DNA of 53,351 nucleotides, from NCBI GenBank assembly GCA_902385625.1, contig CABMGE010000011.1, positions 1-53,351 of the forward strand, read 5' to 3'. The DNA comes from an uncultured archaeon (lineage in GTDB: Archaea; Nanobdellota; Nanobdellia; Pacearchaeales; GW2011-AR1). The notes under the pieces were generated by a model. The model saw nothing but the letters and a program-made list of their open reading frames with translations. It searched no databases and had not been told where the DNA came from. This document shows, one piece after another, positions 42,790-50,434 of the stretch; the first letter of the stretch is position 1; each line of letters starts with the position of its first letter. A program made the position numbers and the translations under genes.

Positions 42790-44121
42790 ATGGAAAAAAG
42801 AGGGGTTGCAGGGATGATTGCAATAATAATAACGATAGTTATTGCAATTGCAGGATTCTTAGTTTTTTATAATTTATACAGTACTTTTTTAAGAACTCAG
42901 TTAGGAGGAGTAAATGCAGATGCTATTCTTGTTGACGGTGAAATAGAATATTATCTTCCAGATAATTTTGCAATTGTGAATGTGCATAGAAAAAACGATA
43001 AAGCAAATGTTTCTGGCCTTGATATAATATTTACTGAAAAAACTACAGGAGTAACTTACTTGTACAACACAGCAGATGTTCCACCTCCTCTTGGAACAAA
43101 AAAATACGTTATTTTTGCAGATAAATTAAATCCCCCTCAATCTTCTCCCTGGACTTTTGGAAACATAGGATCAATTTCAATTCACTATGTTTTCCCAACT
43201 GGAAAAATTTCAAAAGAACTTGATAAAAAAGATATTGCAATTGATAGAATAAGTACTGACCTTGGCAAAAGATGGTATTGTGATAAAGATCATGATGGTT
43301 TTGGAGCAAATACTCCTGAATATAAAACAAAGCCTGATGCTGAAACAGCATGTACAATAATCTCTGCCTGGACAACTCCAATTAATGGAGATTGTTGGGA
43401 TAACACAAGTCCATTAAATGGAATACTTTCAAATTTGATTAATCCAAGTGCAACAGAGCAATGCAATCCAACTGATGATCCAGCTCAAAAAGTTGATGAA
43501 AACTGCAATGGTAGAGTCGATGAATATTGGAATGATTGTAAAAGAAATTATACAATGAGTCCTCTTGCACCAATTAGAAGTTACTGGATAAATGAACCTG
43601 GTGAAACTCCTGCAGACAGACCAATATGTAATAGTTGGACAACAATAGATACTTCAAATCCAGCTTCAAGTACAATACCGGTTCCAGATGGATATAGGTT
43701 TTATAGTTATGATAGAATGACAGGCCCTGCTTCATTTGCAGTATGCAATAAAGGACACTTATCTTTTGCAATTCCAAGCGGTTGCTATCCAACCCAACCT
43801 ACAACTAGTGCAATACTCAAAACTGAAAAAATAATTGCACCTTATTTTCTAGGAGGTGTTGGAGCAATCAGTACTGTAAAGATGTGTGTTGGAGAAGATT
43901 ATATGGTTTTTAAATGGACAGATAATCATCCAGTAACTCCATTTCAAGCAGAAGCAATTTGGTATAAAAATGGTCAAATTATTTTTTCATATAATAAAGG
44001 TAGTCCCCCGGTAGCATCATATCCATCAACATCTGCAATATCTTTCGGAGATAATCTTAATTATAATACAATGGTCAGTTCAACTAGTCAATCATATGAT
44101 TATGTATTAGATATTAACTAA
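42790..44121 (+). CDS. Type IV pilin-like protein with MopE-type metal motif and C-terminal beta domain
   Basis: The N-terminus MEKRGVAGMIAIIITIVIA is a classic archaeal prepilin signal (basic residue-Gly, then a hydrophobic helix), expected to be cleaved after KRG. The paralogous beta domain follows (about 45-160). Next comes a MopE-like putative metal-binding segment: WYCDKDHDGFG (162-172) and ENCNGRVDE (237-245). The C-terminal 190 residues (NGQIIFSYN, APYFLGG, VFKWTDN) look like a nidogen-type beta domain. Probably a surface-exposed adhesive pilin. Confidence 0.8.
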   Translation: MEKRGVAGMIAIIITIVIAIAGFLVFYNLYSTFLRTQLGGVNADAILVDGEIEYYLPDNFAIVNVHRKNDKANVSGLDIIFTEKTTGVTYLYNTADVPPPLGTKKYVIFADKLNPPQSSPWTFGNIGSISIHYVFPTGKISKELDKKDIAIDRISTDLGKRWYCDKDHDGFGANTPEYKTKPDAETACTIISAWTTPINGDCWDNTSPLNGILSNLINPSATEQCNPTDDPAQKVDENCNGRVDEYWNDCKRNYTMSPLAPIRSYWINEPGETPADRPICNSWTTIDTSNPASSTIPVPDGYRFYSYDRMTGPASFAVCNKGHLSFAIPSGCYPTQPTTSAILKTEKIIAPYFLGGVGAISTVKMCVGEDYMVFKWTDNHPVTPFQAEAIWYKNGQIIFSYNKGSPPVASYPSTSAISFGDNLNYNTMVSSTSQSYDYVLDIN

Positions 44122-44154
44122 TAAGATATTTTAAGATAAATAAAAGAATTATTT

Positions 44155-44850
44155 TTATTCTTGTTTTCTTTTTTTCAGTGAAGAATATGCTAGAGCACCT
44201 GCACCAGCAATACCTGCCATTACAAGTAAAGACATTGTTCCAGGTTCTGGAGTTGAAGTAAATCTAACATCAACAGTATAAGATTCGCCACTTCCAAGGC
44301 TTATTGGGATAGTGTTTAGATTTGCATACTCCCTAACATTAATATTTTCAAGGCCAGGAACTAAAAATCCATTTTTAGAAATACTAGCAAGAATTGGCAA
44401 AGAACCAAAATCATGAGCAGGATCAGCCATCAAAAAACTCAGAGTTCCATTTTGAGAAGAACCAAAATAACCTTCACTCCAATTTGGCTGCATTACATTA
44501 TGAAAAACAGTATTTTCAGTAACATTTCTACTATCCTGATACAATTGAGTAGTATTATCTGAAAGTAAAGAATAAAAATTAACTGTAGGAGTTATAGGAG
44601 GAGTTACGGGAAGAACAGGATTTTCTATATCAAAATTATCAAGTCCATCAGTTGCACTTGAATTATTTAGTAAATAAACACTTCTAGCTTCTACTTCGTT
44701 ATCAAGAAAAGAATTATTTAACAATAAGTATTCCCCACTAGCCTTTCCAGCAGGAACTAATGCAGCAGCACCAACAGATGCTCCAAGAGCTAATTTTCCA
44801 AGAAGCCCAGTAAGTCCTCTTGATGTTTTTCTTGATAATTCGTTTGTCAT
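44155..44850 (-). CDS. Secreted protein with PEP-CTERM-like sorting signal
   Basis: Start chosen at the ATG at 44850, 25 nt after TTTATAAA (44872-44879); the longer ATG (44898) would place that box inside the gene. The 231-residue product has a signal peptide (about 12-38, GLLGKLALGASVGAAALVPAG), a Ser/Thr/Asn-rich domain and a C-terminus that begins PEPGTM at about 201, then a hydrophobic helix and KKRK. That is the PEP-CTERM layout, normally cut by an exosortase during export. No exosortase is in the window. Confidence 0.8.
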   Translation of the reverse strand: MTNELSRKTSRGLTGLLGKLALGASVGAAALVPAGKASGEYLLLNNSFLDNEVEARSVYLLNNSSATDGLDNFDIENPVLPVTPPITPTVNFYSLLSDNTTQLYQDSRNVTENTVFHNVMQPNWSEGYFGSSQNGTLSFLMADPAHDFGSLPILASISKNGFLVPGLENINVREYANLNTIPISLGSGESYTVDVRFTSTPEPGTMSLLVMAGIAGAGALAYSSLKKRKQE

Positions 44851-44871
44851 AAAAATCTTATGTAAATAGGG

Positions 44872-44914
44872 TTTATAAATTTTGCGTTTTGTAATCACAG
44901 AGTAGTGATTACAA
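44872..44914 (-). promoter_or_regulatory. TATA box and 26-bp operator-like palindrome of the PEP-CTERM-like gene
   Basis: TTTATAAA at 44872-44879 and, 9 bp further upstream, a perfect 10-bp inverted repeat TTGTAATCAC (44889-44898) / GTGATTACAA (44905-44914) with a 6-bp spacer. Size and position fit a dimeric repressor or activator site. Confidence 0.6.
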
Positions 44915-44954
44915 TATAGTAATATTAAATATATAATGCAAAATATATATTAGC

Positions 44955-45110
44955 AAGATAATTTTTTACTTAATAAAAAATGACTTAGTCCTTTGAAGGA
45001 GTTAGCAATTTAATCCGAGAGTAAATCTAGTATTAAATTGTTTTTGACTTAATTTACTTAAGGCAAAAACAACTGTCTAACTATTTTATACAAAAGTATA
45101 AAATATATAC
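44955..45110 (+). repeat. Composite hairpin repeat, copy B (most complete)
   Basis: Hairpin 1: ATTTTTTA/TAAAAAAT (44961-44981), then TGAC. AGTAAAT (45020-45026) is complementary to ATTTACT (45052-45058) in hairpin 2. Hairpin 2: TTGTTTTTG/CAAAAACAA and CTTAA/TTAAG, loop TTTAC (45038-45072). Hairpin 3: TATTTTATAC/GTATAAAATA around AAAA (45082-45105), a perfect 10-bp stem. Confidence 0.75.
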
Positions 45111-45187
45111 ATCAAGATAACACCTAATTTAATCATTCCTAAGATTTAAAAACTAAAATTCTTATAATACTTATAATAAAATATACA

Positions 45188-45775
45188 ATGATACTAGAAA
45201 AACTAAAAAATAAAAAAGTATTAGTAACATTTATAATAATAGCAATAGTTTTATTAATATCCGGATTTGTTTATTATAAAACAAATATGACTGGAAAAGT
45301 AATTAATAATATGGAATCAAAAAAAGTTATTTTAGAAACAACAGAAGGAAAGATTACAATAGAATTGTATAATGATATGCCAATAACAACTGGAAACTTT
45401 GAAAAGCTTGTTTCTCAGGGATTTTACAATGGAGTTATTTTTCATAGAGTAATTGATAAATTCATGATTCAAGGTGGAGACCCTACAGGAACAGGAATGG
45501 GCGGTCCAGGATATAACATCAAAGATGAATTTACTCATAAGCCAAAAAACTCAAATGACAAATATACAATATCAATGGCAAATGCAGGACCTAACACAGG
45601 CGGCAGTCAATTTTTCATAAATCTTGTTAATAATAATTTTCTTGATACAAAACATCCTGCATTTGGAAAAGTAATTGAGGGAATGGATATTGTTGACAAA
45701 ATTGGAAAAACACAAACAGATGAGAACGACAGGCCTATAAAAGAGATTAAAATAATCAAAGCAACAGTTGCATAA
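45188..45775 (+). CDS. Membrane-anchored cyclophilin (peptidyl-prolyl isomerase)
   Basis: Catalyses cis-trans isomerisation of prolyl bonds. N-terminal helix (about 11-29) anchors an outward cyclophilin domain (about 43-195). Active-site stretches: FHRVIDKFMIQGGDP, ISMANAGPNTGGSQFFI and HPAFGKVIEGMDIV. Likely helps folding of exported surface proteins, of which this window has many; the link is inference. Confidence 0.92.
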   Translation: MILEKLKNKKVLVTFIIIAIVLLISGFVYYKTNMTGKVINNMESKKVILETTEGKITIELYNDMPITTGNFEKLVSQGFYNGVIFHRVIDKFMIQGGDPTGTGMGGPGYNIKDEFTHKPKNSNDKYTISMANAGPNTGGSQFFINLVNNNFLDTKHPAFGKVIEGMDIVDKIGKTQTDENDRPIKEIKIIKATVA

Positions 45776-45821
45776 AAAGAATTAGCATTAGTTTTATATA
45801 GATAATTTTATTTTAGCTTAA

Positions 45822-46202
45822 ATGAATAAATCTGCAATTATTATTAATGTTATAATAACCTTAATTGTCTATTATGTTTTCTATTTTAGGGAATTTATTC
45901 TGGCAAGAAAAGAATTTAAGTGCGCAAGATGTGGAAAATGTTGCAGCCTAAGAGTAAAGGTAAATAAAGAGGATATTGAAAGAATAAAAAAAGCAGGCTA
46001 TGAGGATTTCTTAGATAAAAAGAATAAAAATCTAAAAAGAATAAATGGTCGTTGCAGATTTCTCACATTAAAAAATGGAGTCACTGGATGTGAAATTCAG
46101 GATATAAAACCTAAAATATGCAAAACATTCCCAATAAGTAAAGGTCTATTTGGCAAAAAAATAGATATAAGATGCAAAAACTGTTCAGGAAAATTATTTT
46201 AA
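45822..46202 (+). CDS. CxxCxxCC (YkgJ-type) metal-cluster protein, membrane-anchored
   Basis: The 126-residue product has an N-terminal helix (about 5-22) and the YkgJ-type metal-chelating motif CARCGKCC, followed by conserved later Cys (GRCRF, GCEIQ, PKICKTFP). The family is thought to bind Fe or Zn; its reaction is unsettled. Starts 46 nt after the cyclophilin gene, probably the same transcript. Confidence 0.8.
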   Translation: MNKSAIIINVIITLIVYYVFYFREFILARKEFKCARCGKCCSLRVKVNKEDIERIKKAGYEDFLDKKNKNLKRINGRCRFLTLKNGVTGCEIQDIKPKICKTFPISKGLFGKKIDIRCKNCSGKLF

Positions 46203-46232
46203 AATCTGCCAAAGGCATAAATTATATAATCG

Positions 46233-46282
46233 AGATAATTTTTTACTTCGTAAAAAATGACACTTAGTCCTTCGAACATCTA
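46233..46282 (+). repeat. Composite hairpin repeat, copy C (hairpin 1 part)
   Basis: AGATAAT then TTTTTTAC/GTAAAAAA around TTC (46239-46257), TGAC and CTTAGTCC. The stretch from AGATAAT to TGAC is identical to copy A. The rest of the gap 46203-46499 holds only a hairpin AAGAAAAAG/CTTTTTCTT (46392-46414). Confidence 0.65.
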
Positions 46283-46499
46283 GCCAAAATATTTAGATTT
46301 CGGACATGTAAGTTTTCACATAGATTTATAAACCGTGCTTTCAATCCCATTATATAATAAAATACAATTAAAATTTATTACATAATAGTCCAAGAAAAAG
46401 CAAGACTTTTTCTTAAACTTTAATAATACAGCATATAATAAAGCTGCAAATAAAATAACCTCGCGTTATTGATGAATTTTAATCTAAATAGAAACAAAT

Positions 46500-47927
46500 A
46501 TGGAAAACTTTAGAAAACTAGGGATTTCAGAACAAATCTTAAAATCCCTTCAAGAACATAACTTTGAGAAACCAAGTGAAATACAGGAACTTACAATTCC
46601 ATTAGTTTTACAAGGAAAAGATGTTATAGCAGGAGCCTCAACAGGTTCTGGAAAAACTCTTGCATTTGGTTCAGCAATTCTTCAAAATACAAAAAGGGAT
46701 TATGGACTTCAATCATTAGTATTAACTCCAACAAGAGAACTTGCAGAACAAATATCAAAGGCATTAAACAAATTCTCAAAACATAATCCACTTAATATAA
46801 TTCCAGTTTACGGAGGAGTTTCAATTAATCCGCAAATAGAAGATTTAGAAAGTGCAGAAGTAGTAGTAGGAACTCCTGGAAGAATACTTGATCATTTGCA
46901 AAGAGGAACAATTGAATTAAAAAGATTAAAAATACTAGTTCTCGATGAAGCAGATCGTATGCTTGATATGGGTTTTAAAGAAGATGTTGAAAAAATAATA
47001 AGTCAATGTCCAGAAAACAGGCAAACATTGTTATTCTCAGCAACAATTTCAGAAGATATTTCAAGAATGGCTTCGAAGTTTATGAAAAATCCAGAAGAAA
47101 TCTCAGCAGAACAATATGTAGATCCAACATTATTAACTCAGGTATATTATGATATTGATGATGGATTAAAATTTTCTCTCTTAGTTAATTTACTTGAACA
47201 TGAAGATGCAAAACTTGTAATGGTTTTCTGTAACACAAGAAAAAATGTTGATTTTGTTGCAAATAATCTTAAATCAAATGGAATTGATTCACTTCCGATT
47301 CATGGAGGATTTTCCCAAGAAAAAAGAAACAAAATAATGGAAAAGTTCCACTCTCAAAAAGTTCAGGTTCTTGTTTGCACTGATGTTGCTGCAAGAGGTC
47401 TTGATATTAAAGGAGTTAGTCATGTTTACAATTATAATATTCCTTTGGACAATAAAGAATATGTTCATAGAATTGGAAGAACAGCAAGAGCTGGAAAAGA
47501 AGGAAAAGTGATTAATCTTGTCTCAAGTAGAGACTATGACAATTTCAGAAATGTCTTAAAAGATGATGAAATAAAAATTAAGGCACTCGAACCTCCATAT
47601 ATTGACAGAATAAATATAAAATGGTTGCCTGAAAGAAGACCAGGATTTGGAAGAGGAACAGGATATAGTTCTGGAAACTATAGAGGAAATAATCATAATG
47701 GAAACAGTTATAGAAGAGACGACAATCGAGACAGGCCTCATGGAAGTTATAATAATAGCGATCGTAGACCAAGTTCAGATTATAGAAGAGATAGCAGAAC
47801 TAATAATTCTAATAGTGAAGGAAACAGCAATAGAAGAGAACCAAGTCATTATAATCCAAGAAGAGATTCAAATAGAAGAAGTTCAAGAGACCATAGCAGA
47901 AGTTCATCTTCAAGAGGAAGATATTAA
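46500..47927 (+). CDS. DEAD-box RNA helicase with RNG-rich tail
   Basis: ATP-dependent RNA remodelling enzyme. All core motifs are present: Q-motif region (GIS...KPSEIQ), ASTGSGKT (46-53), PTRELA (77-82), TPGR (125-128), DEAD (149-152), SAT (180-182), TDVAARGLDI and HRIGRTARAG. The core ends near residue 375; the last 80 residues are Arg/Asn/Gly/Ser/Asp-rich and disordered, like RGG-type tails that bind RNA and promote condensates. Probable roles are ribosome assembly or RNA decay; the family cannot be split further here. Confidence 0.95.
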   Translation: MENFRKLGISEQILKSLQEHNFEKPSEIQELTIPLVLQGKDVIAGASTGSGKTLAFGSAILQNTKRDYGLQSLVLTPTRELAEQISKALNKFSKHNPLNIIPVYGGVSINPQIEDLESAEVVVGTPGRILDHLQRGTIELKRLKILVLDEADRMLDMGFKEDVEKIISQCPENRQTLLFSATISEDISRMASKFMKNPEEISAEQYVDPTLLTQVYYDIDDGLKFSLLVNLLEHEDAKLVMVFCNTRKNVDFVANNLKSNGIDSLPIHGGFSQEKRNKIMEKFHSQKVQVLVCTDVAARGLDIKGVSHVYNYNIPLDNKEYVHRIGRTARAGKEGKVINLVSSRDYDNFRNVLKDDEIKIKALEPPYIDRINIKWLPERRPGFGRGTGYSSGNYRGNNHNGNSYRRDDNRDRPHGSYNNSDRRPSSDYRRDSRTNNSNSEGNSNRREPSHYNPRRDSNRRSSRDHSRSSSSRGRY

Positions 47928-47945
47928 TTTTTCTTATACGCAGGT

Positions 47946-48455
47946 TTATTTCTTAGCAAGAACAAAAACAATATTATGTCTATGTGGTTTTAAACCACCA
48001 TGTTCTTCAATTGGAGTAAAGTCCTGAGTGGATTTTACTATTTTCCAATCAGAATAAATTTTCTTAACCTCATCAAGGTCAGGATAAAAGTTTCCTTTTT
48101 TATAAAAATCATCTTTTTTTGACAAACATAGTAAAAGGTTATATCCATTCTCAGAAGTATTTTCTTTTATATCCCTAATAATCCTTATTGCATCTGATTT
48201 CTCAAGAAAATGCAATACCAAAGAAGCAATAATTAAATCATATTTTTTATCAATTTTAAAATCTAAGATATCGCTATTTATAAATTTAAAATTTTTTTGG
48301 CAAATCTCATTTGTTTTTTTATCTACACCTACTACATTTGAACCTTTTTTTAAAAACATTAAGGAAATTCTTCCTTTCCCACAACCAAGGTCTAAAACTT
48401 CTTTAGGATTTAAATCCCGAATATAATCAGAAGTCAGGTCATTTGTGTTTATCAT
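47946..48455 (-). CDS. SAM-dependent methyltransferase, TehB-like
   Basis: The 169-residue product has the class I methyltransferase motifs: VLDLGCGKGRISLMFLKKG (motif I), VVGVDKK (end of strand 2), FINSDILDFK (acidic motif II) and YDLIIASLVLHFL (motif IV). The size and the HGGLKPHRHNIVFVLAKK ending are typical of short TehB-like small-molecule methyltransferases. Substrate unknown. Confidence 0.8.
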   Translation of the reverse strand: MINTNDLTSDYIRDLNPKEVLDLGCGKGRISLMFLKKGSNVVGVDKKTNEICQKNFKFINSDILDFKIDKKYDLIIASLVLHFLEKSDAIRIIRDIKENTSENGYNLLLCLSKKDDFYKKGNFYPDLDEVKKIYSDWKIVKSTQDFTPIEEHGGLKPHRHNIVFVLAKK

Positions 48456-48489
48456 AATAATACTAACGAATCAGACTTTATTAAAGTTA

Positions 48490-48567
48490 ATCTCGATTCG
48501 CGAGATGACTTTAGAGTAAATCTAGTATTAAATTGTTTTTAGTCGAGTTTACTTAAAATAAAAACAA
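48490..48567 (+). repeat. Composite hairpin repeat, copy D
   Basis: Hairpin 1: ATCTCG/CGAGAT (48490-48506), then TGAC. AGTAAAT (48515-48521) can pair with TTTACT (48548-48553). Hairpin 2 outer stem: TTGTTTTTA/TAAAAACAA (48533-48567). The stretch 48514-48540 is identical to 45019-45045 of copy B. Confidence 0.7.
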
Positions 48568-48575
48568 CAATCGTA

Positions 48576-48980
48576 TCAATGCAAGAACGTCTTCAATACT
48601 TCATTTAAAGGAGCAATATGAGTATTCCAATTCTGAACTTCGATTTTCCCTTCAAGTGACTCAAGTACTTTAGAAATTGCCAAATCCATTGGTTCTGCTT
48701 CAATTATTTCTTGTTTAAGGCTTCTTTTATTCATCCAATAATGAAAATTAATAACATCATATTTTGTTCCTTTAATTTCCCTATCCTCCTCTAAATGAAC
48801 TCTATATCTTCCAATATGATTAGTAGGGTCTTCCCAGACCATTACAGAATAATCAAGTTCAGAAGAAGGATCACGATAGTTTACCCTTGCAGGAACAAGT
48901 CCAATGCCAGAAAGTATCTCTCTTGCTTTGCCTATATTCCCATGCCCTGCTTCTGTCCAGAGTAATAATCCAACTATCAT
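48576..48980 (-). CDS. Hypothetical protein
   Basis: The 134-residue product is soluble and alpha/beta-looking (MIVGLLLWTEAGHGN..., KVLESLEGKIEVQNWN). No known motif; Family not recognised. Stands alone between the methyltransferase and a secreted protein gene. Confidence 0.65.
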   Translation of the reverse strand: MIVGLLLWTEAGHGNIGKAREILSGIGLVPARVNYRDPSSELDYSVMVWEDPTNHIGRYRVHLEEDREIKGTKYDVINFHYWMNKRSLKQEIIEAEPMDLAISKVLESLEGKIEVQNWNTHIAPLNEVLKTFLH

Positions 48981-49040
48981 TGAGAATTATCTAATTAATA
49001 ACCTATTTAAAAAATTTTCTATAAAATTAGGAGTCAGGTT

Positions 49041-49925
49041 TTAATCAGACTTTGTAGCGAAAAATGACCACCAGGGTTTTTTAACTAAAATAACTTCTCC
49101 TGTTTCAGGATCAATCTGAGCTTTTTCAACTGATTTTGCACTAAATAATCCAAGTATTTTTGCATGTCTTTCAACTTGTAATTCATATGCAAGTTTTTTT
49201 ATTTTTCCTTTTCCAACATCTTTTAATTCAAATGTGCAATTGTTAGTTTCATTGCATCTTTTTAATTTAAGTTTTTCAAAAGCTTTTTCAGAAGCCATAT
49301 CAGGCATTATATTAATTTCTTTCTCAGTTCCGTTTTCAAGTTCAATTTTGAGTTTCATACTACCGTTTTCATTAATTAAAGTAATATTTAAGTCAGTTTT
49401 AGCAGTAAAATTTTTACCCATTAATTCTCGAAGTTCTTGACCTAACATTTTAACCTGCATGTATTGACCCTGAGGACCTGTATAATTTCCTTCTCTAAAT
49501 TCTTGTTTTCTCTCTTTTATTTCATCTCTTAATTCCTGCCCTATACCCATATCACCTTGATATCTTTTAGTTCCATTTTCCCATTCTCTAACACAATTCT
49601 TCTCACTCTCATTCCAAGAATATCCAGCAGGACCAAGACAGCCATGAGGATCTTTGTCTCCCCCAATTATTTTATGATCAGATTCATTAAGCTCTCGAGG
49701 TTTTGTAAAATTCATTGGAGGTCTATTTGTAGAATTTATCTTATGAGGTTCAGGCCTTGTAAAATTCATTGGAGGTCGAACTTCAGATTTTGTAGAATTT
49801 GTTTGAGATGCATTATGAAGTGCTTTTATTGTAGGTGAAGTCATTTTTTCGCTTTCAGCATAAACACCAAGAACTAAACTAAAAATAAAAACTCCTATAA
49901 TTAAACCCATTAACACCTTTTTCAT
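49041..49925 (-). CDS. Secreted protein with CLGPAGYSWN motif
   Basis: The ATG at 49925 is 26 nt after TTTATAAA (49948-49955); the longer frame would start upstream of the box. The 294-residue product has a signal peptide (KKVLMGLIIGVFIFSLVLGVYA), a Pro/Asn-rich segment with two copies of RPPMNFT(R/K)P, a Cys-containing CLGPAGYSWNESEKNCVREW loop, a charged helical part and a basic end. Many N-x-S/T sites. No membrane anchor at the C-terminus. Function unknown; probably released or wall-bound. Confidence 0.75.
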   Translation of the reverse strand: MKKVLMGLIIGVFIFSLVLGVYAESEKMTSPTIKALHNASQTNSTKSEVRPPMNFTRPEPHKINSTNRPPMNFTKPRELNESDHKIIGGDKDPHGCLGPAGYSWNESEKNCVREWENGTKRYQGDMGIGQELRDEIKERKQEFREGNYTGPQGQYMQVKMLGQELRELMGKNFTAKTDLNITLINENGSMKLKIELENGTEKEINIMPDMASEKAFEKLKLKRCNETNNCTFELKDVGKGKIKKLAYELQVERHAKILGLFSAKSVEKAQIDPETGEVILVKKPWWSFFATKSD

Positions 49926-50015
49926 AACTAATAACAAAATAATAGAGTTTATAAACGTTTTTAGAAAAACCAATTTGTTTCTAACTAAAAATAAATTTCA
50001 GACATCATTAAAAAA

Positions 50016-50240
50016 CTAAAAACTATCTTCATCAGCTTCTTCAACTTCAGCCTCTGCCCTTTCTATATCAAGTGCAGCACGAGTAAGAAGCTTTTTTTGT
50101 TCAGAATCACCAAAATCTTTAGCCAAGTCCTGAACAGCATCTCCTGCCTCTTTTATTTCTTTTTCAGCTTTGTCAAATTTCTCAAATTTTCCAAGTTTAA
50201 CACTCTTCTTCGAAGTTTTATTTACCGCTTTTTTTACCAT
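50016..50240 (-). CDS. Small helical charged protein
   Basis: The 74-residue product has a basic N-terminus (KKAVNKTSKKSVKLGKF) and an acidic helical remainder ending AEAEVEEADEDSF. No known family; may bind nucleic acid or another protein. Confidence 0.6.
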   Translation of the reverse strand: MVKKAVNKTSKKSVKLGKFEKFDKAEKEIKEAGDAVQDLAKDFGDSEQKKLLTRAALDIERAEAEVEEADEDSF

Positions 50241-50326
50241 AATGATTATAAAAATAATGAATTAATAAAGATTTCCATAATTATATTCAAGAATTAAATT
50301 ATAAAAAGCTTTAAGTTACAAAATAA

Positions 50327-50378
50327 CTTATTTTTATTTACTCCGCCCTAATTATTGAGGGGGAGAAAGAAAAATAAG
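50327..50378 (-). repeat. Imperfect palindromic hairpin element, copy 2
   Basis: Read on the minus strand it matches 42649-42699 almost base for base: CTCCCCCT, loop CAATAATT, AGGGCGGAG, with flanking T-rich and A-rich arms. It begins 56 nt after the stop of purN, in the same orientation to its upstream gene as copy 1. Confidence 0.75.
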
Positions 50379-50434
50379 ACAATAAAAATATTTGTTTGTT
50401 AAAATAATAACTTAGAACAAAGGCCAATTAAAAT

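Noticed and set aside
46340..46360. CTTTCAATCCCATTATA, similar to the end of archaeal CRISPR repeats
   Set aside because: Only one copy, no second repeat at spacer distance and no cas genes in the window.
47647..48027. 126-codon plus-strand frame over the helicase tail
   Set aside because: It is an alternate reading of the AGA/AAT/GGA-rich tail codons (Glu/Ile-rich low complexity) and overlaps the true frame.
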